A stretch of DNA of 64,000 nucleotides from Variovorax gracilis (GTDB lineage: Bacteria; Pseudomonadota; Gammaproteobacteria; Burkholderiales; Burkholderiaceae_C): assembly GCF_030317115.1 (NCBI RefSeq), contig NZ_JASZYF010000005.1, positions 186,001 through 250,000 on the forward strand. Reading direction: 5' to 3'. Each line of letters opens with the position of its first letter. Position 1 is the first letter of the stretch. The notes under the pieces are model-generated. The model saw nothing but the letters and a program-made list of their open reading frames with translations. It made no database searches and was not told the DNA's origin. The translations under genes were made by a program, and so were the position numbers. Positions 17,360 to 26,030 of the stretch are shown piece by piece.

Positions 17360-17922
17360 AAAATCTCGCGTGTGTGTTTGCGCTGCTGGCCTGTGCCGCG
17401 CCGCAGTTCGCCGGCGCTGCCGAATGGAGGATGGATCCCGCGAACAGCCGGCTCGATTTCGCCGCCACCTTCGAGAAGACACCGGCTCCAGGTGTCTTCA
17501 AGGAGTTCGACACGCGGTTGGACTTCGACCCGGCGAAGCCTGCCGGTGGACGCCTGGACGTCACGATCCGGGTCGCGAGCGCAGACATGGCCAGTGCAGA
17601 TATCAACAAGGCCATTGCGGGCGCCGAATGGTTCGACTTTGCTCGCCACCAGCAGGCGGAGTTCCACTCGACCGAGATCCGGCCGAGCACTGGGCAGGCC
17701 GGCAGCTACGTCGCCCGCGGTGTGCTCACCTTGAAGGGGGTGCAGCAGTCGGTAGAGGTGCCATTCAGATGGAGTGAAGTGCCCGACGGCGCGACCATGC
17801 AGGGCGAGTTCACCCTCAAGCGGATGCCGTTCGGTATCGGCACCGGCGAGTGGACTGCCACGGATGTGATCGGGCCCGAAGTCGCGGTGAAATTCCGCGT
17901 GCGACTGCGCAAGGCCTCGTGA
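17356..17922 (+). CDS. YceI family periplasmic protein (first copy)
   Basis: A 188-residue exported lipocalin-like protein that binds isoprenoid-type lipids in characterised homologues. The signal peptide ends near residue 20 (FAGAAEW); the mature part starts with the family opening WRMDPANSRLDF and includes 'GAEWFDFARHQQAEF'. It overlaps the cytochrome b561 gene by four bases and is followed directly (no gap) by a second YceI gene. The two copies differ in size and anchoring, so they are unlikely to be a recent duplication. Confidence 0.92.
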   Translation: MKNLACVFALLACAAPQFAGAAEWRMDPANSRLDFAATFEKTPAPGVFKEFDTRLDFDPAKPAGGRLDVTIRVASADMASADINKAIAGAEWFDFARHQQAEFHSTEIRPSTGQAGSYVARGVLTLKGVQQSVEVPFRWSEVPDGATMQGEFTLKRMPFGIGTGEWTATDVIGPEVAVKFRVRLRKAS

Positions 17923-18639
17923 ATGCTGCGATCTGGCTATGCCATAGCACTCGTGATGTCGATCGCGGCATGCGCGCCGCCCATGCGGGCGACAGCGCCG
18001 ATGCCGACGCCCGCGACCCAAGGCGCGCCAGCGGGATTTCCCGGCAAGCGCTACGAAGAGGCAGCGGCGCAGGGCAAGCCGGTCTATCGCGTGGAGCCCG
18101 AGCGATCCCTCGTTTCCATCCTGGTGCGTCGCGGAGGATCGCTGGCGCACCTGGGACACGATCACGTCGTTGCGAGCCGTGGCGTCCGGGGCTATGTCTC
18201 GCCGGACGACGGCACCGCCGATCTGTACGTCACCTTGGCCGGGCTGTCGGTCGACGAGCCGGTGCTCCGCGCTGAAAGCAGGCTGGATACGCAACCCACC
18301 GAATCGGACATCGCCGGCACGCGTTCGAACATGCTCGACAAGGTGCTCGAGGCGCAGCGCTTTCCTTTCGCGCTCATTCACGTCAGCACGATGGAGAAGA
18401 CGCCGACCGGTTCTCGGCTCGACGTCGCCATCACGCTGCATGGGGTCAGCCGTCGCTTCGAAGTGCCGGCGCAAGTGGAAACCATGCAGGGCGAGATGAG
18501 CGTTGCGGGAACGCTGGAGTTCAAGCAGTCCGACTTCGGCATCGTGCCCTTCTCGATTCTCGGCGGCGCTATGCAAGTGCAGGACGGGCTGAGCCTGCGC
18601 TTCATGATTCGGGCGCGGCCTCTCGATGTCCGATCATGA
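17923..18639 (+). CDS. YceI family lipoprotein (second copy)
   Basis: A 238-residue YceI protein with a likely lipoprotein signal (SIAAC, Cys near residue 18), a Pro-rich linker, then the lipocalin domain from about residue 60 (YRVEPERSLVSILVRRGG, with LAHLGHDHVV). It starts on the base after the stop of the first YceI gene. The 3' 38 bases overlap the convergent channel-like gene. The gene order b561, soluble YceI, anchored YceI suggests a small envelope redox or lipid-binding unit (inference). Confidence 0.86.
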   Translation: MLRSGYAIALVMSIAACAPPMRATAPMPTPATQGAPAGFPGKRYEEAAAQGKPVYRVEPERSLVSILVRRGGSLAHLGHDHVVASRGVRGYVSPDDGTADLYVTLAGLSVDEPVLRAESRLDTQPTESDIAGTRSNMLDKVLEAQRFPFALIHVSTMEKTPTGSRLDVAITLHGVSRRFEVPAQVETMQGEMSVAGTLEFKQSDFGIVPFSILGGAMQVQDGLSLRFMIRARPLDVRS

Positions 18640-19171
18640 CCTCGCGCAGGTCGTTGTAGCGAGAGACGAAATTGACGAGCACGCTGGCCGTCCAGGCGAA
18701 GGCGAAGATGCCCGACATCCCGATGATCGGCGGCACGATGCGCCATTCCCGAGGCAACGAAAACGGCTCACCCAGCGCGGTGTAGCAGTTGGCCGCGAAG
18801 TACGCGGCCGCCGACCAGTTCTCGACGATGTCTCCAAACATCAGGGCCGCCGACCAGACCACCACCTCGGCCAGGTGCAGCGCGAGCAGCATCATGATCG
18901 TCACGATGAACAGCAGGTCGGCACGCCACAACGAAGCGCGCGACTTCAGCGATTTCGATCGCTTGAGATAGGAACTGGTGATGATGCGGATCCAGAAGGC
19001 ATGGAACATGATCACCGCCACAAGTACCGCGCCGCCGAACATGATGTCGGGCAAAGGCAGCGCCTCCGTCAGGGCGTTCTCGACGAGGCTGGGCCGCAAG
19101 CTCGACAGATCTGAAGCGGCTGTCGAAACGACGCCCGGAAGCGAATCGGAATCAAACTTCGCGTCAGCCAT
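18602..19171 (-). CDS. Channel-like inner-membrane protein
   Basis: A 189-residue protein. After about 45 polar residues come two helices (about 46-70 and 85-115), a short amphipathic segment AAYFAANCYTALGEP that looks like a pore helix and filter, and a last helix (about 150-175). This resembles two-helix ion-channel modules, but the potassium filter TVGYG is not present, so ion selectivity cannot be stated. The start ATG 19171 is preferred over a longer upstream frame. Convergent 38-base overlap with the second YceI gene. Confidence 0.65.
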   Translation of the reverse strand: MADAKFDSDSLPGVVSTAASDLSSLRPSLVENALTEALPLPDIMFGGAVLVAVIMFHAFWIRIITSSYLKRSKSLKSRASLWRADLLFIVTIMMLLALHLAEVVVWSAALMFGDIVENWSAAAYFAANCYTALGEPFSLPREWRIVPPIIGMSGIFAFAWTASVLVNFVSRYNDLREVMIGHREAAPES

Positions 19172-19233
19172 AAGAGCATCCTTGGGTTGGACAGGACCGA
19201 AAATCGCCTGCCCATCGTAGCGGCCCGTTGCAC

Positions 19234-19731
19234 CTATGGCTCGCTGCGGGATCGCATCAACGCCTGGTGGAGCTTGTCCAGTCCCCGGACGAGCACACGC
19301 ACTTCCGCCAGCGACAAGGCGGCCGTCCATTGCGCGACCTCCGCATGATCGTCCTGGTTGCGGCGCTTCCAGAACTGATGATGCTGCTGCGTCAGGCGCA
19401 ACCGGCGCACGCGACCGTCGCGCTCGTCAGGGACGATTTCAAGAAAGCCCTTGCGCTCCAGGGCGCTGGCAATCTGCTTGAGGTTCTGGTGGCTCATCGC
19501 CAGCGTCGTGGCCAGTTGCTTGAGCGTGGGTTCTTCCGGTTGCCCTTGCAGCACCTGCAGCAACATCGCCTGCTGGGTCGTGAGGCCGCTGTCTGAAAGC
19601 TGTCGATCCATGCGAGTGCGCAGTTCCATGCCGTTGGCGACGAGGAGACGGAAAAGCATCACCCGTTCAGCCTGCGCAGCACCCCTCTTGCCCTCCAGGC
19701 CAAGACAGAGAATTTGACGACGCGAGTCCAT
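19234..19731 (-). CDS. MarR family transcriptional regulator
   Basis: A 165-residue winged-helix regulator starting at ATG 19731. The fold is seen in GLTTQQAMLLQVL, PTLKQLATTLAMSHQNLKQIASALERKGFL (recognition region, residues about 70-100) and the wing DERDGRVRRLRLT. It faces a glycosyltransferase gene; a 12-bp perfect AT-rich palindrome sits two bases before its start codon and probably is its own operator. MarR proteins usually respond to phenolic or other small ligands and control a divergent gene. Confidence 0.9.
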   Translation of the reverse strand: MDSRRQILCLGLEGKRGAAQAERVMLFRLLVANGMELRTRMDRQLSDSGLTTQQAMLLQVLQGQPEEPTLKQLATTLAMSHQNLKQIASALERKGFLEIVPDERDGRVRRLRLTQQHHQFWKRRNQDDHAEVAQWTAALSLAEVRVLVRGLDKLHQALMRSRSEP

Positions 19732-19733
19732 AA

Positions 19734-19745
19734 GTAATATATTAC
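19734..19745. promoter_or_regulatory. Candidate MarR operator
   Basis: Perfect palindrome GTAATATATTAC in the 58-base gap between marR and the glycosyltransferase gene. It is strikingly AT-rich for this GC-rich region and contains a TAATAT that could be a -10 box. Position and symmetry fit autoregulation and control of the divergent gene. Confidence 0.6.
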
Positions 19746-19789
19746 CTTTAAGGCGATCGAGCGACGACCGCCCGAGCGACGGAGGCACC

Positions 19790-21121
19790 ATGATCGCCCT
19801 GTTCCCCCACTGCGGCTTTCTCTCCGAAACATCGCGCATGCTGGCGATCGCCCGCGCGCTGATGGCGCGTGGCGAGCCCGTGGTGATCGCCACGCACGGC
19901 GGCCCGTACGCACGCGTCCTCGAAGACGCAGGCATGCCCTACACCTTGCTGGAACCCGTCATGGACGACCGGCGATGCGAGGAATACCTCGCTGGCGTCG
20001 TCGCGCTCGGAAGACCAGGCACCCGGCTCCAGCCTGCCGAGGAGATCCGCGCCGGCGTGCGCAGCGAGGTCGAATTCCTGCGCGCGCACGCGGCCGGGAT
20101 GGTCGTGATCGGGTTCACGCTGACGGCCTACCTGTCTTCACGCATCGTCGGCATTCCGCTGGCCGCTTCGCACGGCGGTTCGTACGTGCCGCCCGTGTTC
20201 GAGCACGGTCTTGCGCCTGTTCCGTCGCAGTCAGCCGTTCCGCCGCTCGATTGGCTGCCTGGTTCGATGCAGAAATTCATGGCCAACCTCGGCCCTCCTC
20301 GCATGCGGGCGCCGGTCGCTTTCCTGAACGAGATGGCGGCCGAATACGGTGTCGAACCCGTACCCAGCCTCGCGGCGCTGATGCTCGGCGACCTGACCCT
20401 GGTCACTGACGTTCCGCAGGTGCTCGGCATTTCCGACGCGGACATGACCGGCTGGAGGCCCAATGGCAGCGGGGCCTATCGGCCTGCCACGCGCTTGCGC
20501 TACGTCGGGCCGATCTACGCGCGCCTCGACCTGCCGCTTCCCGCGCGCGTGGAGGCGTTCCTCGACGACACGCAGCCCACTGCCTATGTCGCGCTGTCAT
20601 CAAGCACGCCGGCGTTCTATCGCCGCGTCGTGGCGGGCGTCCGGGATGCGGGCCTGCGGGCGCTCGTCGGCGCAACGATCCACGAGTTGCGCGATCTGGA
20701 GAGCTCGGACGTCCTGGTGGAAGGCATCCTGCCGAGCCATCTCGTGATGCCCCGCGTGGCCGTTGCGCTGATCATGGGCGGACAGGGCAGCGTCCAGACG
20801 GCGATGGTCAGCGGCACACCCTTCGTCGGATTTCCACTGCATCCGGAACAGGAACTCAACGTGGCCCTGGCGATACGTCAAGGCATGGCGATCGCCATCG
20901 GTCCACGGCGGCTGAACGAAGCGAAGGTTGCGCAAGCCGTGCGTGAAATCGTCTCACGCCCTGAGTACGCGACCGCAGCGGCGCGCGCACGACAGCACTA
21001 CGCCGACATCGATGGTCCCGGCCGCGCAGCGGATGCCCTGATCGAGCACGTGCGCAGGCCTGCGGCTCAAGCCGTCATTTCGCCGGCGCAGGCTGGACGC
21101 GCAGCGCCACACTTTCAGTGA
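19790..21121 (+). CDS. GT1-type glycosyltransferase (MGT/UGT-like)
   Basis: A 443-residue enzyme of the GT-B fold, related to macrolide and UDP-glucuronosyl transferases. The N-terminal acceptor domain opens with FPHCGFLSETSRMLAIARAL (the family's helix after the first strand); the donor-binding domain ends with GGQGSVQTAMVSGTPFVGFPLHPEQELN, the usual PSPG-like region in bacterial form. GGAGG precedes ATG 19790. It faces the MarR gene, so expression is probably induced by a small molecule that the enzyme then glycosylates (inference). The 3' 47 bases overlap the next gene on the other strand. Confidence 0.82.
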   Translation: MIALFPHCGFLSETSRMLAIARALMARGEPVVIATHGGPYARVLEDAGMPYTLLEPVMDDRRCEEYLAGVVALGRPGTRLQPAEEIRAGVRSEVEFLRAHAAGMVVIGFTLTAYLSSRIVGIPLAASHGGSYVPPVFEHGLAPVPSQSAVPPLDWLPGSMQKFMANLGPPRMRAPVAFLNEMAAEYGVEPVPSLAALMLGDLTLVTDVPQVLGISDADMTGWRPNGSGAYRPATRLRYVGPIYARLDLPLPARVEAFLDDTQPTAYVALSSSTPAFYRRVVAGVRDAGLRALVGATIHELRDLESSDVLVEGILPSHLVMPRVAVALIMGGQGSVQTAMVSGTPFVGFPLHPEQELNVALAIRQGMAIAIGPRRLNEAKVAQAVREIVSRPEYATAAARARQHYADIDGPGRAADALIEHVRRPAAQAVISPAQAGRAAPHFQ

Positions 21122-21677
21122 CGTTCGCGACGACCTGATCCCCGGCCTTCACGTCCTGCAAGATCTTCGGATCGCGTACCTTCACATCCACGAAATTGCC
21201 GCTCGGCCCCCTGAGCGTGGCAACGCCTCGCTTGGCATCGACGCTCTCGACGTTGGCGACGATGGTGGTTCTCTTCATGACCATGCCGCCCGGCTTCGCG
21301 CCACGTGCGGCGACCGCGGCCGAGTCGGTCTCCACCCTCTCGCGGATGCCGTCCCCGCCCTTCATCAATGCGAGTGCGACGCCGACCCTGTAGCTGAGTC
21401 GAACGCGATCGCCGACCTTGACCTGTTCCAGGTTCTTGACGGCCGGATCGACCCTCATCTCACCGATGTTGCCCTTGGGTCCCTTGATCGAGACGATGCG
21501 ATTGGCGAGATCGATCGCCGTGACCTCCCCAACCACCGACACCACGGTCGAACCGCCTCGCGCGTCTTCGAGTTCCACCCTCTTGTGGGCCGGTGTCTCC
21601 GCGCCGGCCATTCCGGCACTCGATCCGAGCACGAGGGCCGCGCATGCGGCGATCAGGACTTGTCTTTGAGAGGTCAT
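21075..21677 (-). CDS. Periplasmic protein with two tandem beta repeats, function unknown
   Basis: A 200-residue exported protein (signal peptide to about residue 26). The mature part contains two similar units: 'VTAIDLANRIVSIKGPKGN..RVDPAVKNLEQVKVGDRVRL' and 'VESVDAKRGVATLRGPSGN..VRDPKILQDVKAGDQVVA'. This pattern is like the small OB-type repeats of DUF5666-class proteins. The internal duplication is seen directly; the function is unknown. It overlaps the convergent glycosyltransferase gene by 47 bases. Confidence 0.78.
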   Translation of the reverse strand: MTSQRQVLIAACAALVLGSSAGMAGAETPAHKRVELEDARGGSTVVSVVGEVTAIDLANRIVSIKGPKGNIGEMRVDPAVKNLEQVKVGDRVRLSYRVGVALALMKGGDGIRERVETDSAAVAARGAKPGGMVMKRTTIVANVESVDAKRGVATLRGPSGNFVDVKVRDPKILQDVKAGDQVVANVTESVALRVQPAPAK

Positions 21678-21857
21678 CGTAAAGCTCCATTGCGTGACAG
21701 AGAAAACGTTCGTCGACCCTAGGTCGCTTCAGCGACGATCCGGCAAAGCCAATGCGTTCACGACCCGATGCGGGATCGTGCTTTCAACGCGTGGGGGCTG
21801 GAGGAAGGATGACTGCAGTTTCGCCCTGCCTTGCGGGCGTGTCAATGAACGCGAGGC

Positions 21858-22280
21858 TTACAGCGGCCCGCGCTGGCTGCGCGGCACGTCCGGCGCCGTG
21901 GGTGCGTCCGCAGACGCCCTGCCCTGGTCGAGATTCACCAGCAGCCCGTGCATGGTCAGCATACGCAAGGCTTCGACCTGGGTGAATTCCTGATCGGTTG
22001 CAATGAACCGCATCTCGTACGAGCCGAGGCGGATGGAATCACCATGGACCAGCACCTGGCTCTCGATGCGGACGTCATTGACGAAAGTCCCGTTGCGGCT
22101 GCCTAGATCCGTGATCGTCACGAATGCCTGCTCGACATCGATGACCGCGTGGTCCCGGCTTGCCTGGCTCGAGTCCACGATGACGTCGTTGGTCGGGCCA
22201 CGGCCGATCTTGTTGTCGTGGGGCTGCAGCAGGACCTGCCGCGTCTCGCCGGTCGAGGTCATCATGAGGAGAGTCGGCAT
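21858..22280 (-). CDS. FHA domain protein
   Basis: A 140-residue protein that is nearly all FHA domain (residues about 20-95), which binds phosphothreonine peptides. The hallmark residues are present: IGRGPTNDVIVD, SRDHA and DLGSRNGTFVND. A low-complexity tail follows. No kinase, phosphatase or type VI secretion gene is nearby, so the partner is unknown. The 180 bases between this stop and the upstream periplasmic gene hold short hairpins (for example GTCGCT-TC-AGCGAC at 21723-21736) but no gene. Confidence 0.9.
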   Translation of the reverse strand: MPTLLMMTSTGETRQVLLQPHDNKIGRGPTNDVIVDSSQASRDHAVIDVEQAFVTITDLGSRNGTFVNDVRIESQVLVHGDSIRLGSYEMRFIATDQEFTQVEALRMLTMHGLLVNLDQGRASADAPTAPDVPRSQRGPL

Positions 22281-22521
22281 ATCGGACTCTTCAAACGATG
22301 CGGCAGCAATCGCCGGCGAGGGATGGGGACGTGCTGCGCATCATGGTGTTCGACGCCGATGATAGGCATCGACGCAAGCAGAGTGAACTAGAGGGACTTG
22401 CGAATACCTACGCGCTACACGAATCAGTGACGAGAAGGCTCACGCCTCTTCTTATCGGCACGCGAAGACATTCTTGAAGTCCGACGGCGGGGCTACCGTG
22501 GCGCCGATTTCTCAAACCCAA
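22281..22521. other. Intergenic stretch without a gene
   Basis: Between the FHA gene start and the tRNA terminator. I see no conserved ORF; the short open frames have no ribosome-binding site and no family resemblance. The FHA promoter must lie in the first part. Confidence 0.5.
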
Positions 22522-22556
22522 AGAAAAACGGCCTACGCCTTGTGAGCGTAAGCCGT
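22522..22556 (-). terminator. Terminator of tRNA-Pro
   Basis: Arms at 22528-22538 and 22546-22556 pair over 11 bp with one G-U. On the minus strand the stem is followed by TTTTTCTTT, a standard rho-independent terminator about 20 bases after the tRNA. Confidence 0.85.
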
Positions 22557-22574
22557 TGATCCATCTAATGATTT

Positions 22575-22651
22575 TGGTCGGTGTGAAAGGATTCGAACCT
22601 TCGACCCCTTGCACCCCATGCAAGTGCGCTACCAGGCTGCGCCACACACCG
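22575..22651 (-). tRNA. tRNA-Pro (anticodon GGG)
   Basis: A 77-base cloverleaf on the minus strand. The acceptor arms CGGTGTG and CACACCG pair; the D arm carries GCGCAGCCTGGTAGCGC, the anticodon stem is CTTGC/GCAAG with loop ATGGGGT (anticodon GGG), and the T arm has GGTTCGAATCC. The 3' CCA is encoded. It is followed by a clear terminator and lies just downstream of the merR gene. Confidence 0.97.
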
Positions 22652-22677
22652 AAGCCCTCGATTATAGCCGCGGGAAC

Positions 22678-23142
22678 TCAGTGAGTTGTGGTGAGCAGCT
22701 CACGAATTTCTTTCAGTTCGCGCCGGAGGTGGAGCAATTGCGACAGATCGACGGCCCGGACCGCCTGCTGTGGCGGTGTTTCCATGTCATCCTGAAGCGC
22801 GGCATCGAACTCTTCCTGGTCGATCTCGATGGCCTCCAGCCCTTCGAGCGGCACATCGCCTGCCTTGCGGCGATCGCGTTCGGACTGAACCAACTCCTGC
22901 AGCTTGTTGCGCGCGCCACTGATGGTGAACCCCTGGTCATACAGCAGGTCGCGGATGCGGCGGATCATGAGCACCTCGTGGTGCTGGTAGTAGCGCCGGT
23001 TGCCGCGTCGCTTCATGGGGCGAAGTTGCGTGAACTCCTGCTCCCAGTAGCGCAACACGTGCGGCTTGACACCGCACAGCTCCCCGACCTCACCGATCGT
23101 GAAGTAGCGTTTGACAGGGATCGGCGGGAGGGTTTTCTCCAT
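22678..23142 (-). CDS. MerR family transcriptional regulator
   Basis: A 154-residue protein: winged helix at the N-terminus (YFTIGEVGELCGVKPHVLRYWEQEF, then MKRRGNRRYY) and a helical C-terminal half with no metal-binding Cys. This is the MerR-like protein commonly found next to ihfA in beta- and gamma-proteobacteria. ATG 23142 is preferred to an in-frame TTG three codons upstream. Ligand and targets are unknown. It is last in the thrS-to-merR series, 65 bases after ihfA. Confidence 0.9.
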   Translation of the reverse strand: MEKTLPPIPVKRYFTIGEVGELCGVKPHVLRYWEQEFTQLRPMKRRGNRRYYQHHEVLMIRRIRDLLYDQGFTISGARNKLQELVQSERDRRKAGDVPLEGLEAIEIDQEEFDAALQDDMETPPQQAVRAVDLSQLLHLRRELKEIRELLTTTH

Positions 23143-23207
23143 TGAAATCAATACAGTGCAAGCGAAACCTCAGAGGTTACTCCACCCTCGCCTGCAGCAC
23201 CAAGCAC

Positions 23208-23579
23208 TTATTCGGAGCCAAGGCTCCATTCGACCTCTTGCGGGGCCTCTTCCGCGATGCTTCCGTGGATTTGTTCCTTGAGCTTGGCGCTCGCGTGGAA
23301 AGTCGCCACGCGGCGCTCGCCGATCGGGATGGCCTCGCCGGTCCGGGGATTGCGCCCCGGACGAGGGGCCTTGACGCGGATCTGGAAGTTGCCGAAGCCG
23401 GAGATCTTCACATCCGTGCCCTCGATCAGGCTGTTGGCGATCAGGTCGAAGAAGGCCTCGACCATGTCCTTGGACTCGCGCTTGTTCAGGCCGATCTGCT
23501 CGAACAGCAAATCGGCCAGATGCGCCTTGGTGAGCGCCGGCGTTTCGAGGGCTTCGAGCGTGAATTCCATGGCGTTCAT
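23208..23579 (-). CDS. ihfA: Integration host factor subunit alpha
   Basis: A 123-residue DNA-bending protein of the HU/IHF family. Family motifs include LTKAHLADLLFEQIGLNKRE, ISGFGNFQIR and the arm GRNPRTGEAIPI with the Pro that intercalates in DNA. It has about 15 residues more at the C-terminus than E. coli IhfA (AEEAPQEVEWSLGSE). Start ATG 23579 overlaps the stop of pheT by four bases, the standard pheT-ihfA arrangement. Confidence 0.96.
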   Translation of the reverse strand: MNAMEFTLEALETPALTKAHLADLLFEQIGLNKRESKDMVEAFFDLIANSLIEGTDVKISGFGNFQIRVKAPRPGRNPRTGEAIPIGERRVATFHASAKLKEQIHGSIAEEAPQEVEWSLGSE

Positions 23580-26011
23580 GCCCGCATACGCGCGCCGAGC
23601 CGCGTACCAAGCTGTTCGACGATCGCGCGCACGGCTGCTTCGACCTGCTCGTCGGTCAGCGTCGCGGCGTCGCTGTTGAAGCTGAGGCGCACGGCCATGC
23701 TTTTTTCGCCTTGCGCGAGGCCACCTGCCGTCACTGCCCCATCGCGGCCGACTGTCGGCCTGTAGATGTCGAACAGCCCGATTTCGCGCAGCAAGCTCGC
23801 GTCCGAAGCGGCCCGGATGGCCTGCATGAGTGCGTCGTGCGTGACAGCTTCGCCAACCACCACCGCAATGTCGCGTTCGACCGCCTGATGCTTGGGAACC
23901 GGCTGCGCAACCGGCACCGGCCGGGCGGTGACGGCATCAACCTCGAGCTCGAACAGCACCGGCGCATGGGCGAAGTCCCACTTCTGGCGCCAGCGCGGAT
24001 GAAGTTCGCCAACGACACCGACAACGCGACCATCGAGCAGCACGCGCGCGGCGCGCCCCGGATGCAATGCCGGGTGCTCCACGGGCTCGAAAGTTGCCAT
24101 GCGCGGCGCCAGTAACGCCTCGACATCGCCCTTGATGTCGAAGAAATCGGTGCGCTGCGCCTTGCCTTCCCAGCGTGCCTCGTCCGCGTCGCCCGAGGCC
24201 AGCCCGGCCACGCGCATGGGCTGGTGGATGCCCTTGACCGTGCTGTCGGTGGTGACGACCGAGTCGTCGCGAAAAAAGACACGGCCGAGCTCGAACACGC
24301 GGGCGCGCGGCGCCTTGCGGTCCAGGTTGAACTTAAGCACCTGCAGCAGCGAGCCGATCAGCGACGAACGCATCACGCTCATCTGGCTCGCGATCGGGTT
24401 CAGCAGCTTGATCGGATTCGCGTTGCCGGCAAGATCCTGTTCCCAATGGGCTTCGACGAAGCTGAAGTTGATCGTTTCCTGGTAGCCCAACGCAGCGAGG
24501 CGGTGGCGCACCGCAGCGTTGCCGCGCTGTGCCTCGGGCCGCACGCGCGCGGTGATCGGCGCCAGCGGCGGGGTGGTCGGCAGGTTGTTGTAGCCAATGA
24601 GCCTTGCGACCTCTTCGATGAGGTCCTCTTCGATCAGCAGATCGAAGCGATGCGGCGGCGGCGTCACGATCAGCATCCCGTCGCCCTCCACGACCGGCAG
24701 AGCAAGACGGCGCAACGCGTCGGCACACTGGTCCTGCGTGAGCGGCATGCCGATCACACGCGCCGCGCGTGCGACGCGCAAGGTGACGGGCCTGGCTTCC
24801 GGCAGTCGCAGCATCTGGTCATCGATGGCCCCCGCCTCTCCGCCGCAGATGTCGATGACCAACTGGGTGATGCGCTCGATGATCGCCACAGTACGGCTCG
24901 GGTCGACGCCACGCTCGAAACGGTGCCCGGCGTCGGTCGAGAAATCGAAGCGGCGCGAACGCCCCTGGATGCTCTCGGGCCACCAGAAGGCGGCCTCGAC
25001 ATAGATGTTGCGCGTGTCGTCGGACACCGCCGTCGCGTCGCCACCCATGATGCCGGCGAGCGATTCGACTTCGCGATCGTCGGCGATCACGCCGACCTTC
25101 TCGTCGACCGTGACCGTGTTGCCGTTGAGCAGCTTCAGTTGCTCGCCCGGCCTGCCCCAGCGCACCGCAAGTCCGCCATGGATCTTGTCGAGATCGAAGA
25201 TGTGCGACGGCTGTCCGTATTCGAACATCACGTAGTTCGAGATGTCGACCAGCGGGGACACGCTGCGCTGCCCGCAACGGGCGAGGCGATCGACCATCCA
25301 TGCAGGTGTCGCGACCTTGGTGTCGACACCGCGCACGACGCGACCCGAAAAGCGGCCGCACAGCTCGGGCGCTTCAACCTTGACGGGCAGCTTGTCTTTC
25401 AGGATGGCTTCCACAGGCCTGTTCGCAGGCGTCTTGAGCGGTGCGCCTGTCAGCGCGGCCAGCTCGCGCGCGATGCCGTAGACGCTCAGTCCATGTGCCA
25501 GATTGGGCGTGAGCTTGAGCGTCAGCAAGGAATCGTCGAGCTTGAGCACCTCGCGAATGTCGGTGCCAATCGGCGCATCAGCCGCGAGTTCGAGCAAGCC
25601 GCCGTGGTCCTCGCTGAGCTTGAGCTCCCGCGCCGAGCACAGCATGCCCTGGCTTTCGACGCCGCGAAGCTTGCCAAGCTTGATCAAGAATGGCTTGCCG
25701 TCTTCGCCCGGCGGCAGTTCGGCGCCGACCAGCGCGACCGGAACCTTGATGCCGACACGCGCGTTGGGCGCGCCGCACACAATGTTCAGCAGGGCGCCCT
25801 GCCCCGCATCGACCTGGCACACGCGCAGGCGATCGGCGTTGGGGTGCTGCTGGGCCTCCTTGATCTCGCCGACCACCACCTTGGCGAAAGGCGGCGCGAC
25901 TGGCCGACGCTCTTCGACCTCGAAACCGCCCATCGTGAGCGTTTCGGCCAGTTCGGCGCTACTGAGCTGCGGATCGCAGAATTCGCGCAACCAGGACTCG
26001 GGAAATTGCAT
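23576..26011 (-). CDS. pheT: Phenylalanyl-tRNA synthetase beta subunit
   Basis: An 811-residue subunit of the alpha2-beta2 enzyme. Domain order: tRNA-binding OB domain (about 40-150), B3/4 editing region (about 215-380), B5 domain (about 400-475), synthetase-like core and C-terminal anticodon-binding ferredoxin-like domain (last 95 residues, 'KHQAVERDIAVVV'). Length is normal. It follows pheS after 19 bases and overlaps ihfA by four bases. Confidence 0.97.
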   Translation of the reverse strand: MQFPESWLREFCDPQLSSAELAETLTMGGFEVEERRPVAPPFAKVVVGEIKEAQQHPNADRLRVCQVDAGQGALLNIVCGAPNARVGIKVPVALVGAELPPGEDGKPFLIKLGKLRGVESQGMLCSARELKLSEDHGGLLELAADAPIGTDIREVLKLDDSLLTLKLTPNLAHGLSVYGIARELAALTGAPLKTPANRPVEAILKDKLPVKVEAPELCGRFSGRVVRGVDTKVATPAWMVDRLARCGQRSVSPLVDISNYVMFEYGQPSHIFDLDKIHGGLAVRWGRPGEQLKLLNGNTVTVDEKVGVIADDREVESLAGIMGGDATAVSDDTRNIYVEAAFWWPESIQGRSRRFDFSTDAGHRFERGVDPSRTVAIIERITQLVIDICGGEAGAIDDQMLRLPEARPVTLRVARAARVIGMPLTQDQCADALRRLALPVVEGDGMLIVTPPPHRFDLLIEEDLIEEVARLIGYNNLPTTPPLAPITARVRPEAQRGNAAVRHRLAALGYQETINFSFVEAHWEQDLAGNANPIKLLNPIASQMSVMRSSLIGSLLQVLKFNLDRKAPRARVFELGRVFFRDDSVVTTDSTVKGIHQPMRVAGLASGDADEARWEGKAQRTDFFDIKGDVEALLAPRMATFEPVEHPALHPGRAARVLLDGRVVGVVGELHPRWRQKWDFAHAPVLFELEVDAVTARPVPVAQPVPKHQAVERDIAVVVGEAVTHDALMQAIRAASDASLLREIGLFDIYRPTVGRDGAVTAGGLAQGEKSMAVRLSFNSDAATLTDEQVEAAVRAIVEQLGTRLGARMRA

Positions 26012-26030
26012 CTCGTCGTTCTCGTTCTAT

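Noticed and set aside
22408..22647. 79-codon minus-strand frame across the tRNA
   Set aside because: It is formed by the tRNA-Pro gene and its terminator and has no protein-like features.
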